Origin: Pseudoxanthomonas sp. F37
Lineage (GTDB): Bacteria; Pseudomonadota; Gammaproteobacteria; Xanthomonadales; Xanthomonadaceae
Direction: 5' to 3'
Assembly (NCBI RefSeq): GCF_022965755.1
Contig: NZ_CP095187.1
Coordinates: forward strand, 1,116,001 to 1,180,000
DNA length: 64,000 bases
Part shown: positions 44,879 through 54,341 of the stretch, piece by piece
How positions within the stretch are numbered: position 1 is the stretch's first letter
Layout of the letters: the number at the start of each line of letters is the position of its first letter
Position numbers and translations under genes: made by a program
Notes under the pieces: generated by a model
The model's input: only the letters and a program-made list of their open reading frames with translations
What the model was told of the DNA's origin: nothing
Database searches by the model: none

Positions 44879-45477
44879 CCATCCTCTCGGCGGCGATGCT
44901 GCTGTTCCTGATCCTGGATCCGCTGGGCAACATCCCGGTGTTCCTCAGCGTGCTCAAGCCGCTGCCGACGCGGCGTCAGCGCATCGTGGTGGTCCGGGAA
45001 CTGCTGATCGCGCTCGCCGTGCTGATGCTGTTCCTGTGGTGCGGCAAGTACGCCCTGGACCTGATGCACCTGCGCCAGGAGTCGGTGGCCATCGCCGGCG
45101 GCATCGTGCTGTTCCTGATCGGCGTGCGGATGATCTTTCCGCGGCCCGAAGGCCTGATGGGCGAGACGCCCGGCGGCGAGCCCTTCATCGTGCCGCTGGC
45201 CATTCCCCTGGTGGCCGGCCCGTCGGGCATGGCGGCCGTGATGCTGATGGGCAGCTCCGAGCCTGACCGGCTGGGCGACTGGAGCCTGGCCCTGCTGATC
45301 GCCTGGGCCGCCACCGCGGCCATCCTCATCTCGGCCACCGTGCTCTACAAATGGCTGGGCCGCAGCGTACTGACCGCGATCGAGCGGCTAATGGGCATGC
45401 TTCTGGTCGCCATCTCCGTCCAGATGGTGCTGGATGGCGTGGGGACCTACCTCAAGCTGACACCGCCCAACATCTGA
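44875..45477 (+). CDS. MarC/YhgN family membrane protein
   Basis: 200 residues with six membrane segments. MLLFLILDPLGNIPVFLSVL at the start and PLAIPLVAGPSGMAAVML in the middle are the two inverted halves with the conserved Pro-Gly blocks of the MarC (UPF0056) family. Function is not established; it is not a proven drug-resistance protein. The start overlaps the SDR stop by four bases. Confidence 0.9.
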   Translation: MTILSAAMLLFLILDPLGNIPVFLSVLKPLPTRRQRIVVVRELLIALAVLMLFLWCGKYALDLMHLRQESVAIAGGIVLFLIGVRMIFPRPEGLMGETPGGEPFIVPLAIPLVAGPSGMAAVMLMGSSEPDRLGDWSLALLIAWAATAAILISATVLYKWLGRSVLTAIERLMGMLLVAISVQMVLDGVGTYLKLTPPNI

Positions 45478-45737
45478 CCGGGCAGCCCGGGCCGCAGGCG
45501 CCGACCGGGCCTGCAAAGCGGCTGCAGAGGGGCGCCCGACTGTCATGTTGCGCCGCGGAATTTTGTCATGCCGCGGTCACAAAATGGTCCTATCGTGTTA
45601 ACCTGTTATTAACCTCCGCGGACGCCGCGTGGGCCATGGGAACCCCTAGCACGCCCTCCAGAACCGACCCCACCGGGTGGTTCCGCACGTCCTGTCAGCC
45701 AGCTTCGCCACATCACTCCCGTACCGAGGTTTATCCG
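45478..45737 (+). promoter_or_regulatory. long leader and promoter region of the TonB-receptor gene
   Basis: The 260 bases before the receptor hold two near-copies of a motif, TGTCATGttgcgCCGCGG (45541-45558) and TGTCATGCCGCGG (45564-45576), then GTTAACCTGTTATTAACC. TTGTCA inside the second copy could be a -35 box, but no -10 sits at the right distance. No gene is seen here. Confidence 0.4.
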
Positions 45738-48700
45738 ATGAACCAATCCCGTCGTCTTCGCCTGTCCAAGCTCAGCCTTGGCCTCGTCGTCGCACTCGCC
45801 GCCGCGCCTGCCTTTGCGCAGAGCACCTCGGCCGGTGTGGGCGGCCTGGTCACCGACAACGGCGGCCAGCCCGTCGCCGGCGCCGAGGTGACCATCACCC
45901 ACGTCGAATCCGGTACGGTCAGCCGCGCCACCACCGACGCCAGCGGTCGCTACACCGCGCGCGGCCTGCGTGTGGGTGGTCCCTACGAGATCCTCATCAC
46001 CAAGGCCGGCACGGGCACGAAGACGGAAGACAACGTATTCCTGCAGCTCAACCAGGTCAGCACGGTCAACGCGGCGCTGGGCGCTGACGACGCCACGACG
46101 CTGGCGTCGGTCGCCGTCGTCGGCACGCGCGGCCTGGAAGTCTTCACCTCGGACAACAAGGGCGTCGGCACGTCGGTCAGCGGCCGCCAGCTCGAACTGA
46201 CCCCCCAGGGCAGCCGTGCCGTCGACGACGTGGCCCGGCTCGATCCGCGCATTCAAGTGACCGATCAGGCCAGCGGTGCGATTTCGGTCGCGGGCGTCAA
46301 CAACAGGTTCAACACCATTTCCGTCGACGGCATGTCGCAGGGCGACCCCTTCGGCCTGAATGCCAACGGCATGCCCTATGTGGGCTCCCCGATCTCGGTC
46401 GACACGATCGCGGCCTACGACCTGAAGGTCTCGGACTACGACGTGGCTTCGGATACCGTCGGCGCCACGGTCAATGCGGTGACCAAGTCGGGCACCAACG
46501 AGTTCCACGGTTCGGTGTACTACGCGTACAAGGACGCCGGCAGCATGGTGGGTTCGCGCGACGGCGAGGACTACAACCTGTTCGACACCGACATCACCAA
46601 GGGCGTGACCTTCGGCGGCCCGATCCTGAAGGACAGGCTGTTCTTCTTCGGTTCCTATGAAGAACAGACGATCAAGAATTTCGGCGGCACGTCCAGCTCC
46701 GACGGCCTGGCGAACGGCTATGTCTCGTCGGCCGACGTCGAACAGGCCATCGCGATCGCCAACCAGCTGGGGTTGCAGCCGGGTGTCTATGGCGCCACGG
46801 GCGTCAACCTGGACAACAAGCGCTACCTGGCCAAGCTGGACTGGAACATCAGCGACTACCATCGCGCCAGCCTGACCTATCAGCAGACCGAGGAGTTCCG
46901 CCCGTCACCGTACGACCAGCGTGCGGAGAACGTGGTGCTGAGCAGCCACTGGTACAACATCGACAACATCACCAAGAACACGTCGCTGCAACTGTTCAGC
47001 GACTGGACCGAGAACTTCTCCACGGAATTCAAGGTCAGCCATCAGAAGTTCGACCAGGTGAACGGCAATCCGGTCAACCAGCCGGAAGTCGAGATCGAGA
47101 CCGCCGACGGTGGTTCCATCTTCATCGGCGAGGACAACAACCGCCACGAGAACCAGATCAACACGAAGCGTCTGGCGGCGACCCTGTCCGGCACTTACTA
47201 CGCCGGCGATCACGTCATCAAGGGCGGCCTGGACTACCTGCGCAACGACGTGTTCAACCTGTATGGCCGCGACCTGCACGGCTCGTATGTGTTCGCGAGC
47301 CTCGAAGACTTCGCGGACGGCAACTACGACTCCTACGCGCTGCGCACGCCGGCTCCGGGTTTCGACATCAACGATACCGCGGCCGCGCTGGTCTACACGC
47401 AGGTCAGTCCCTTCATCCAGGACACGTGGCAGGTCAACAACAACCTGTCGCTGACCTACGGCGTCCGCGTCAATATCCCGAAGGCGGACAAGGCGCCGGT
47501 TGCCGCTCCGGGCTTCGAAGAAGCCTTCGGCTTCCGCAACGACTACAAGCTCGGTTCGGACAACAAGGTGGTGTTGCCGCGCGTGTCGTTCAATTACACG
47601 TTCGACAGCGAGCGCTATTCGCAGTTGCGTGGCGGTATCGGCTCCTTCCAGAGCGTCCCGCCGTTCGTCTGGCTCGCCAATCCCTACCAGAACAACGGTG
47701 GCGTGACTGCGCTGTCCTATTTCGAGACCGATCCTGAGAACGCGCCGTTCAGCCCGGATCCCTACAACCAGAACATCCCGGAGGATGGCTCGCCCGCGAA
47801 CCAGATCGACGTGATCGACCCCGACTTCAAGCTGCCGACCGTATGGAAGGCCAGCCTGGGTTACGACGCCGAGCTGCCCTGGTACGGCCTGATCGGTACG
47901 GTCGAAGTGCAGCACATCCGCGATCGCGATGGCGCGTTCTACCGCGCGCTCAATATCGGCGAAGTGCAGGGGACGCTGGCCGACGGCCGTGAGAGCTACT
48001 GGTGCAACCTCAACGGCTCCACGTCGAGCAGCAACAAGAACTGCGGCCTCAACCCGGCCTTCAGCTACAACTCCACGGTACTGAGCAACACCGACAAGGG
48101 GTCGTCGACCGCGGTGACGTTCTCGCTGAACAAGCCGCTTGCCAATGGCTGGTACGGCAACCTCAGCTACACGTACACCAAGGCCAAGGAAGTCGGCTCC
48201 AATGCCAGCTCGCAGGCATGGTCCAGCTACCAGTTCGTGTCCCGCCTGAATCCGAACGAGGAGATCGCCGGCACCGCCAGCCGCGAGATCCGCAATTCGA
48301 TCAAGGCTTCGCTGGGGTGGGAGCATGCGTTCTTCGGCGACTACAAGACCAGCATCACCGCGTTCTACAACGGGCGTGATGGCCTGCCGTACACGTGGAT
48401 CATGAATGGCGACGTCAATGGCGACCGCATCTTCCAGGATCCGGCGTACATCCCGCTGATCAACGACCCCATGGTGAGCTACGGTTCGGCGACCGCCGAG
48501 CAGATCGCCGCTTTCCACGCCTTCATCGACAGCGACCCCTACCTGGCGTCGCACCGCGGCCAGATCGCGGGTCGCAACGAGGCGCGCCTGCCGTGGATCA
48601 ACCAGCTTGACGTCAGTCTCCAGCAGGAGCTGCCGGGCTTCTTCAAGGAGCACAAGTCGATCATCCGTCTGGATATCTACAACTTCCTCAACATGCTCAA

Positions 48701-48920
48701 CAAGGATTGGGGCGTGACCGAGGAGATCGGCGGCTTCGATACCCGCTACTTCGCGAACCTGGGCCGGGTGAATGCCGACGGCACCTATGTCTACAACATC
48801 GTCAATTCTTCGGGCAGCCCGACCTACCAGAGCCTGCGCCCGTACGACGCGAACTCGTCCTATCCGTCCCGCGTGGTCTCGCGCTGGTCGGTGCTGATGA
48901 CCCTGCGTTACGAGTTCTGA
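45738..48920 (+). CDS. Oar-like TonB-dependent outer-membrane receptor with carboxypeptidase-regulatory domain
   Basis: 1060 residues from MNQSRRLRLSKLSLG at 45738. The signal peptide ends AFAQS. A transthyretin-like carboxypeptidase regulatory domain (about 30-115, GGLVTDNGGQPVAGAEVTI) is followed by the plug (GNVARLDPRIQV-like region reading VDDVARLDPRIQVTDQ) and a large 22-strand barrel; the protein ends in the aromatic residue Phe (MTLRYEF), as outer-membrane barrels do. The family is close to Myxococcus Oar and imports large substrates such as peptides, glycans or protein degradation products. No neighbouring gene reveals the substrate. Confidence 0.92.
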   Translation: MNQSRRLRLSKLSLGLVVALAAAPAFAQSTSAGVGGLVTDNGGQPVAGAEVTITHVESGTVSRATTDASGRYTARGLRVGGPYEILITKAGTGTKTEDNVFLQLNQVSTVNAALGADDATTLASVAVVGTRGLEVFTSDNKGVGTSVSGRQLELTPQGSRAVDDVARLDPRIQVTDQASGAISVAGVNNRFNTISVDGMSQGDPFGLNANGMPYVGSPISVDTIAAYDLKVSDYDVASDTVGATVNAVTKSGTNEFHGSVYYAYKDAGSMVGSRDGEDYNLFDTDITKGVTFGGPILKDRLFFFGSYEEQTIKNFGGTSSSDGLANGYVSSADVEQAIAIANQLGLQPGVYGATGVNLDNKRYLAKLDWNISDYHRASLTYQQTEEFRPSPYDQRAENVVLSSHWYNIDNITKNTSLQLFSDWTENFSTEFKVSHQKFDQVNGNPVNQPEVEIETADGGSIFIGEDNNRHENQINTKRLAATLSGTYYAGDHVIKGGLDYLRNDVFNLYGRDLHGSYVFASLEDFADGNYDSYALRTPAPGFDINDTAAALVYTQVSPFIQDTWQVNNNLSLTYGVRVNIPKADKAPVAAPGFEEAFGFRNDYKLGSDNKVVLPRVSFNYTFDSERYSQLRGGIGSFQSVPPFVWLANPYQNNGGVTALSYFETDPENAPFSPDPYNQNIPEDGSPANQIDVIDPDFKLPTVWKASLGYDAELPWYGLIGTVEVQHIRDRDGAFYRALNIGEVQGTLADGRESYWCNLNGSTSSSNKNCGLNPAFSYNSTVLSNTDKGSSTAVTFSLNKPLANGWYGNLSYTYTKAKEVGSNASSQAWSSYQFVSRLNPNEEIAGTASREIRNSIKASLGWEHAFFGDYKTSITAFYNGRDGLPYTWIMNGDVNGDRIFQDPAYIPLINDPMVSYGSATAEQIAAFHAFIDSDPYLASHRGQIAGRNEARLPWINQLDVSLQQELPGFFKEHKSIIRLDIYNFLNMLNKDWGVTEEIGGFDTRYFANLGRVNADGTYVYNIVNSSGSPTYQSLRPYDANSSYPSRVVSRWSVLMTLRYEF

Positions 48921-48946
48921 TTCTCCAGGACTTGCGGAAGAAGGAG

Positions 48947-48976
48947 ACGGCCGGGGAAACCCGGCCGTTTTCTTTT
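48947..48976 (+). terminator. Rho-independent terminator of the TonB-receptor gene
   Basis: ACGGCCGGG-GAAA-CCCGGCCGT followed by TTTCTTTT, 27 bases after the stop. Confidence 0.9.
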
Positions 48977-49046
48977 GCGCGGGCTCCTCTTGCCCCGGCG
49001 ACTGCGTTAAAGTCCCGCTACTGACGACCGAGAACAGGAACACCCC

Positions 49047-50429
49047 ATGAGTGAAACGGCACCGAGGGCGTTGCCGGTGCAGGACGCGCGCATCTATCCG
49101 CGCGGCGGCCTGGACGTGCTTTCCCGCGCCGAAGTGGCGCGCCTGCGCGACGCCTCCGCCGGAGGCATGCACGAACTGCTGCGCCGTTGCGCGCTGGCGG
49201 TGCTGACCAGCGGCAGCGCCTCGGACGATCCGCGCGCCGCGCGCGATCTCTACCCCGACTTCGATATCCAGGTGCTGCAGCAGGACCGCGGCGTGCGCAT
49301 CGACCTGATCAATGCGCCGGCCATGGCCTTCGTCGATGGCGAGATCATCCGTGGCGTGGCCGAGCTGCTTTTCGCGGTGGTGCGCGACCTGGCCTACACG
49401 GCCATCGAGTTGGGGCCGGAGTACGCGGCCGACCTCGAATCGTCGGCAGGCATCACCAACGCCGTCTTCGGCCTGCTGCGTAACGCCCGCATCCTGAAGC
49501 CGAGCGACCCCAACCTGGTGGTCTGCTGGGGCGGCCACTCCATCTCGCGCGACGAGTACCTCTACACCAAGCAGGTGGGATACGAGCTGGGCCTGCGCGG
49601 CCTGGACATCTGCACCGGCTGCGGTCCGGGCGCGATGAAGGGGCCGATGAAGGGCGCCACCATCGCGCATGCCAAGCAGCGCCGCACCAGGACGCGCTAC
49701 ATCGGCGTGACCGAGCCGGGCATCATCGCCGCCGAGTCGCCCAATCCCATCGTCAACCACCTGGTGATCATGCCGGACATCGAGAAGCGCCTGGAGGCCT
49801 TCGTCCGCATCGGCCACGGCATCATCGTGTTTCCGGGCGGCGTGGGCACGGCGGAGGAGATCCTGTACCTGCTGGGCATCCTGCTGCATCCGGACAACGC
49901 CGACCTGCCGTTCCCGCTGATCCTCACCGGACCGACCATCGCCGCGCCGTACTTCGAGCAGATCGACCGCTTCATCCGGCTGACGCTGGGCGACGCGGCC
50001 GCCGCGCGCTACGAGATCGTCATCGGCGACCCGGTGGCCGTGGCGAAGAAGATGGGTGCCGGCATCCGCCGCGTGCGCGAATACCGGATCGAACAGAAGG
50101 ATTCGTTCTTCTTCAACTGGGCCATCCAGATACCCGAGGATTACCAGCAACCCTTCGTGCCCTCGCACGAGGCCATGGCCGCGCTGCAGCTGCGGCCCGG
50201 GCGCGCGGTGCACGACCTGGCGGCGGACCTGCGCCGGGCGTTCTCCGGCATCGTGGCCGGCAACGTGAAGGAAGACGGGATGCGCCGGATCGAGGAATTC
50301 GGCCCGTTCGAGATCCACGGCGAGCCGGCGATGATGCAGGCGCTGGATGCGCTGCTGCGTGCGTTCGTGGAACAGCGCCGCATGAAGATCGCGGGCGAGT
50401 ACAAGCCCTGCTACCGCGTGGTGACCTGA
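49047..50429 (+). CDS. ppnN: nucleotide 5'-monophosphate nucleosidase, PpnN (YgdH) type
   Basis: 460 residues. An N-terminal regulatory domain (about 1-140) precedes the LOG-fold core with TGCGPGAMKGPMKGA and the catalytic PGGVGTAEE, then a C-terminal domain. The length matches YgdH/PpnN rather than the short LOG cytokinin-activating enzymes. The enzyme splits purine nucleotides into base and ribose 5-phosphate and in E. coli is stimulated by (p)ppGpp. It is convergent with the sensor kinase gene, with four bases between stops. Confidence 0.93.
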   Translation: MSETAPRALPVQDARIYPRGGLDVLSRAEVARLRDASAGGMHELLRRCALAVLTSGSASDDPRAARDLYPDFDIQVLQQDRGVRIDLINAPAMAFVDGEIIRGVAELLFAVVRDLAYTAIELGPEYAADLESSAGITNAVFGLLRNARILKPSDPNLVVCWGGHSISRDEYLYTKQVGYELGLRGLDICTGCGPGAMKGPMKGATIAHAKQRRTRTRYIGVTEPGIIAAESPNPIVNHLVIMPDIEKRLEAFVRIGHGIIVFPGGVGTAEEILYLLGILLHPDNADLPFPLILTGPTIAAPYFEQIDRFIRLTLGDAAAARYEIVIGDPVAVAKKMGAGIRRVREYRIEQKDSFFFNWAIQIPEDYQQPFVPSHEAMAALQLRPGRAVHDLAADLRRAFSGIVAGNVKEDGMRRIEEFGPFEIHGEPAMMQALDALLRAFVEQRRMKIAGEYKPCYRVVT

Positions 50430-50433
50430 GCGG

Positions 50434-51456
50434 TCACGGCGCCATGGGAATCCGGATGACGGCGGTGTAGCGCCCCTCCGTCGTCGTCGTCCGCACACTG
50501 CCGCGCCCGTGCGTCATGGCCTGGATCCGGGCGCGGACGGCGTTCAGGCCGACCTGGTGGCCCGTCGTGGGGCGTACCGGCGCGGCGGGCAGGGCATTGG
50601 CCACCGCCACCTCCAGCCAGTCGCCGTCCGTCGCCACCTGCAGGTGCACGTCGCCCCCCGCGGCCACCGGTTCCACCCCGTGGCGGATCGCGTTCTCGAC
50701 CAGCGGCTGGATCGACAGCGCGGGCACCGTCACGTCGGGCAGGGCGGCCGGCACCTGCCATTCCACGCGCAGGCGATCGCCGAAACGCAGGCTTTCGATT
50801 TCGAGGTAGCGGCGTACCAGCGCAAGCTCGTCGGCCAGCGTGATTTCACGCGGCCCGGCGAGCGCGGCACGGAACAGGTCCGACAGGTCCAGCAGCAGCC
50901 GCTCCGCCTCCTCCGGACGCTGGTGCACCAGCGCAGCGCCGGTATTGAGGGTGTTGAACAGGAAGTGGGGCCGGATGCGGGCCTGGAGGGCCTCGAGTTC
51001 GGCCTGCTTGGCGCGCACGGCCAGCTGGCGGGCGCGCCAGTGGTTCTGGAAAGCGGCCAGGCCGAGCGCGCCGACCGTGAGCGCCAGCGCCGTCAATCGA
51101 AGAAACCAGTGACGCCGCTCGCCGTCGTCCATGGGCCACAGGTCCGCCAGCAGCCAGGCGCTCATTCCGAAGATGGCCCAGGTCGACAGGACCAGCAGCA
51201 GCAGACCGGCGTAGGCGACATGGGCGGGACGCCAGGTCGCAAGGCGCGCGCGAAGTCCATACAGCGCGCCCAGCGTGGTGAGCAGGACCCACTGGATGGC
51301 CAATGAGGCCACGCCGAAATGGACCCAGCGATTGCCGTCGCCCGCCGGTGCGAGCGCCAGGATCGCGGCAAGGCCCTCTCCCGCCAGCAACACCCAGACC
51401 ACGACCGAGGTCTGCCAGAGTGCGTCGAGAGGTGACGGGGTGTGGGTGGCTGGCAT
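50434..51456 (-). CDS. LytS/AlgZ-type sensor histidine kinase
   Basis: 340 residues from MPATHTPSPLDALW at 51456. Four membrane segments (about 15-145) are followed by a His_kinase domain: the phospho-acceptor lies in ARIRPHFLFNTLNTG, the N-box is SIQPLVENAIRHGV and the G-box HQVGLNAVRARI. This is the architecture of AlgZ/FimS, which with AlgR controls the fimU-pilE operon in Pseudomonas. No LytTR response regulator lies in the window, so it may act with a partner elsewhere. It is divergent from the minor pilin operon. Confidence 0.9.
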   Translation of the reverse strand: MPATHTPSPLDALWQTSVVVWVLLAGEGLAAILALAPAGDGNRWVHFGVASLAIQWVLLTTLGALYGLRARLATWRPAHVAYAGLLLLVLSTWAIFGMSAWLLADLWPMDDGERRHWFLRLTALALTVGALGLAAFQNHWRARQLAVRAKQAELEALQARIRPHFLFNTLNTGAALVHQRPEEAERLLLDLSDLFRAALAGPREITLADELALVRRYLEIESLRFGDRLRVEWQVPAALPDVTVPALSIQPLVENAIRHGVEPVAAGGDVHLQVATDGDWLEVAVANALPAAPVRPTTGHQVGLNAVRARIQAMTHGRGSVRTTTTEGRYTAVIRIPMAP

Positions 51457-51618
51457 GCGAGTTGCGGGGCGGGCGGGGGCGCTCTCATCATGCCCGCCCC
51501 GGGGCGCGGATGCAGCAGCTTGCCGCTGGCTCCGCCTACCGCTCCGTCCATCGGCTGAGTACTGGATAGCCGCCAAGCCGTGGCCTAGTGTGGCACTTCG
51601 CCATTGGGGAAGTAGCGC

Positions 51619-52218
51619 ATGCGCTCAGGCAGCATGAGGTCATGGTCGGGGAGATCTTCCTGTTTGAAGACCGGGGAGGCGTTGATCGCGGGATTCTCGC
51701 TGGTGGAACTGATGATCACGCTGGCCGTGCTGGCGGTCCTGATCACGTTGGCCGTGCCCAGCTTCACCTCGCTGATCAACAGCAACCGGTTGGCCGCCCA
51801 GTCCAATGAGCTGGTAGCGGGGTTGCAGGAGGCGCGGCTGGAGTCATTGCGGAGCAACCGTCGGGTAACCGTATGCCGGAGCACCAACGGCACGACTTGC
51901 AATACTGCCGCCGGGGCCACTTGGGGGAGGTGGATCAGTTTCGTGGACACTAATGGCAACGCCGTAGTGGACGGCGGGGAGACCCTGCTGCGATCCAGTA
52001 GTGTCAAGGCGCCCGTCCAACTCCGCAGCACCGCTCAAGCGTTGACGTTCCGCGCCGACGGCATGGTGCGTAATAACACATCGGGCGCGCTGGTCGACAA
52101 TACCTTCGATGTTTGTATTCCCACCACTCAGCCTGCAGATAACAAGCGTGCGGTGACCCTCGCGGGCGGGAGTCGCATCGCGGTCACCACGCCAGTGGGT
52201 ACCGGCACGTGTCCCTGA
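51619..52218 (+). CDS. fimU: type IV minor pilin FimU/FimT (GspH family)
   Basis: 199 residues from the ATG at 51619, which has GGGGAAG seven bases upstream; a TTG at 51664 would give a shorter leader MKTGEALIAG. The prepilin peptidase site is ALIAG/FSLVELMITL, with the Glu at +5. The mature part has a GspH-type head with cysteines (TVCRS, TTCNT, DVCIP, GTCP) likely in disulfides. It is the first gene of the fimU-pilVWXY1E operon, whose products prime the pilus and carry the PilY1 adhesin. Confidence 0.9.
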   Translation: MRSGSMRSWSGRSSCLKTGEALIAGFSLVELMITLAVLAVLITLAVPSFTSLINSNRLAAQSNELVAGLQEARLESLRSNRRVTVCRSTNGTTCNTAAGATWGRWISFVDTNGNAVVDGGETLLRSSSVKAPVQLRSTAQALTFRADGMVRNNTSGALVDNTFDVCIPTTQPADNKRAVTLAGGSRIAVTTPVGTGTCP

Positions 52219-52226
52219 GGTCAATG

Positions 52227-52733
52227 ATGAAATCAAGCATCTGCATGAACCCGCGCGTCGCGGTCCCTCGATCACAGCGTGGCGCAGGCCTGATCGAGGT
52301 GCTGGTTGCCGTGCTCGTCATGGGCATCGGTCTGCTTGGCGTGGCGGCCATGCAGGCGACCGCACTTCGGAATAATCAGAGCGCTCTGGAGCGGACCCAG
52401 GCAACTATCCAGACCTATTCGATCTTGGATGCGATGCGCGCGAACCGTCAGCGCGCCATTGCGGGGGACTACAATATTGGACGCACCTGCACCGCGCCTG
52501 CGACAGGAGGTACGTTGGCGCAGAAGGATCTCCACGCATGGTTCACGGACATGCAGAACCCGCAATCTATGGGCGCAGGTGCCTGCGCCAGCATCGTGCA
52601 GAACGGCAACCAGTTCGTCATCACGCTCGACTGGGATGACTCACGTGCAAGCGACGATACGGAAACCGCGCCAGCCGCACTTCAGGACGGCGTACCGGCG
52701 CGCAACAGGGTGGTGACGGCGGTGCGCATATGA
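52227..52733 (+). CDS. pilV: type IV minor pilin PilV
   Basis: 168 residues from the second of two adjacent ATGs, which places GAGG (52217-52220) six bases upstream. The leader ends SQRG and the mature protein begins AGLIEVLVAVLVMGIGLLGVAAMQ, the PilV signature with the Glu at +5. The head has three cysteines. Its stop overlaps the pilW start by four bases. Confidence 0.92.
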   Translation: MKSSICMNPRVAVPRSQRGAGLIEVLVAVLVMGIGLLGVAAMQATALRNNQSALERTQATIQTYSILDAMRANRQRAIAGDYNIGRTCTAPATGGTLAQKDLHAWFTDMQNPQSMGAGACASIVQNGNQFVITLDWDDSRASDDTETAPAALQDGVPARNRVVTAVRI

Positions 52734-53755
52734 AATCCCGACATTCCTTTTCTGGCGCGCGCGCGGTCTTCGGCGTCAGTCTGATCGAGCTGATGATCGC
52801 GCTGGTGCTTGGTCTGCTGGTGGTCGGCGCCGCGATCGGTATTTTCATGTCGAACCGTCAGGTGTTCCGCTCTGCGGACAACCTCAGCTTTGTCCAAGAA
52901 AACGGCCGCGTGGCGTTCGAACTGCTCGCGCGCGAACTGCGCCAGACCGCGAGTTCGCCCTGCTCGGCCAAGGTGCCGATCGTGAACGTGCTGGACAGCA
53001 CGAGCGCGTGGGGCACGGATTGGGGCGATGGGATCCGGGGTTACGATGGTCAGGCTGGGCAGGCGCTTCCTACGGTGACCACCGGCACCGCTCAGCGCAA
53101 CCGCATCGCTGGGACGGACGCGGTGGAACTGCGTTCCGGTTCTTCCGGAGACGTGACGGTCACTGACCACAAGCCGAATTCCGCACAGTTCAAGGTGAAC
53201 ACCACCGCACACGGTTTGGTCGATGGCGACATCGTGATGGTGTGCGATTTCGTCCAGGCGGCCATCTTCCAGATCACGAATGCCAGCTCATCGAATGTCA
53301 CGATCGTCCACAACGCAGGCATGGGCGTGGCTTCCCCGGGAAACTGCACGAAATCGTTGAAGTATCCCAAGCAGGTGCCTTGCGTCCCAAATCCCGGGGC
53401 GTACTACACGTACGGACCCAATTCGGTGATCGCGAAGCTGAAGGCGACGGCCTGGTATGTCGGCGTCAGTACAAGCGACCCGGCGCGACGCTCGCTTTAC
53501 CAAGTCATGCTGACGAGCAGCGGCGCGGCACCTGCATCGACTGTCCAGGAAGTTGCGGAGGGCGTGCAGGACATGCAGCTGCAGTACCTGTCGAACGGCA
53601 GCACGGATTACCAGAACGCCAATGCGGTGACGAACTGGGCCCAGGTCACGGCCGTGCGCGTGGTCCTGACCCTGCAGAGCAATGAGAGGATTGATGGTGC
53701 GCCGGTGGTGCGCACCATCGCGAACACCGTCACGATCAGGAATCGCAACCCATGA
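52730..53755 (+). CDS. pilW: type IV minor pilin PilW
   Basis: 341 residues. Cleavage is predicted in AVFG/VSLIELMIALVLGLLVVG. The ENGRVAFELLARELRQT block is typical of PilW, and the long head has cysteine pairs. It bridges PilX/PilY1 to the other minor pilins at the tip of the pilus. Overlaps pilV and pilX by four bases each. Confidence 0.92.
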   Translation: MKSRHSFSGARAVFGVSLIELMIALVLGLLVVGAAIGIFMSNRQVFRSADNLSFVQENGRVAFELLARELRQTASSPCSAKVPIVNVLDSTSAWGTDWGDGIRGYDGQAGQALPTVTTGTAQRNRIAGTDAVELRSGSSGDVTVTDHKPNSAQFKVNTTAHGLVDGDIVMVCDFVQAAIFQITNASSSNVTIVHNAGMGVASPGNCTKSLKYPKQVPCVPNPGAYYTYGPNSVIAKLKATAWYVGVSTSDPARRSLYQVMLTSSGAAPASTVQEVAEGVQDMQLQYLSNGSTDYQNANAVTNWAQVTAVRVVLTLQSNERIDGAPVVRTIANTVTIRNRNP

Positions 53756-54333
53756 CGCGCCCCGTCTATCCGACACCGTCGTGCCAGCGTGGCGCATCCT
53801 TGGTGGTCGTGCTGATTCTCCTGCTGGTCATGACATTGCTCGGCTTGGCCGTGCTGCGGACCACGTTGCTGGATGAACGCATGAGCGCGAACCTCTACGA
53901 CCGCAGCCTCTCTTTCCAGTCGGCCGAGACCGCGTTGCGGGACGCCGAGGCCGCCGTGCAGGCCGCGGAACTGGCCGGCGCCACCATCGGATTCAACTGC
54001 ACGGCGGCAGGCGTGACGTGTCCGTCCATCCCCGCGAACGCGCTCACCGGCACGGCCGGTTGTTCGGGCGGTCGCAACTGCTGGACCAACGCCACCACCA
54101 ACATCCAGACGCTGGCATCAGGTGCGGGCGCGCCGCAGTACTACATCGAGTACATGGGGCAGTACACCAACGAAGACGATCTTTCGTTGGCCAGCAGCGC
54201 CAACAGTGCCCAGTACGGCGGCACGGGCGGCGTTCCCCTGCAGCATTTCTACCGGATCACGGGTCGCAGCCATGATCCGTCCGCCAATGACCGGGCCGTC
54301 GTGGTCCTGCAATCCAACATCGTGGTCAAGTGA
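53752..54333 (+). CDS. pilX: type IV pilus assembly protein PilX
   Basis: 193 residues. The N-terminal region SCQRGASLVVVLILLLVMTLLGLAVLRTT is the PilX type, with RG/ASLVVVL as the cleavage region; the Glu at +5 is Val here, as is common for PilX. RMSANLYDRSLSFQSAETALRDAEAAV is the conserved helix. The head holds four cysteines. It is needed for PilY1 placement. Confidence 0.9.
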   Translation: MTRPVYPTPSCQRGASLVVVLILLLVMTLLGLAVLRTTLLDERMSANLYDRSLSFQSAETALRDAEAAVQAAELAGATIGFNCTAAGVTCPSIPANALTGTAGCSGGRNCWTNATTNIQTLASGAGAPQYYIEYMGQYTNEDDLSLASSANSAQYGGTGGVPLQHFYRITGRSHDPSANDRAVVVLQSNIVVK

Positions 54334-54341
54334 GGTGTGCG

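Noticed and set aside
46905-50498. 1197-codon open frame on the minus strand
   Set aside because: It runs antisense through the TonB-receptor and ppnN genes, whose products are clearly recognisable. Long antisense frames are expected in high-GC DNA, and the translation shows no family features.
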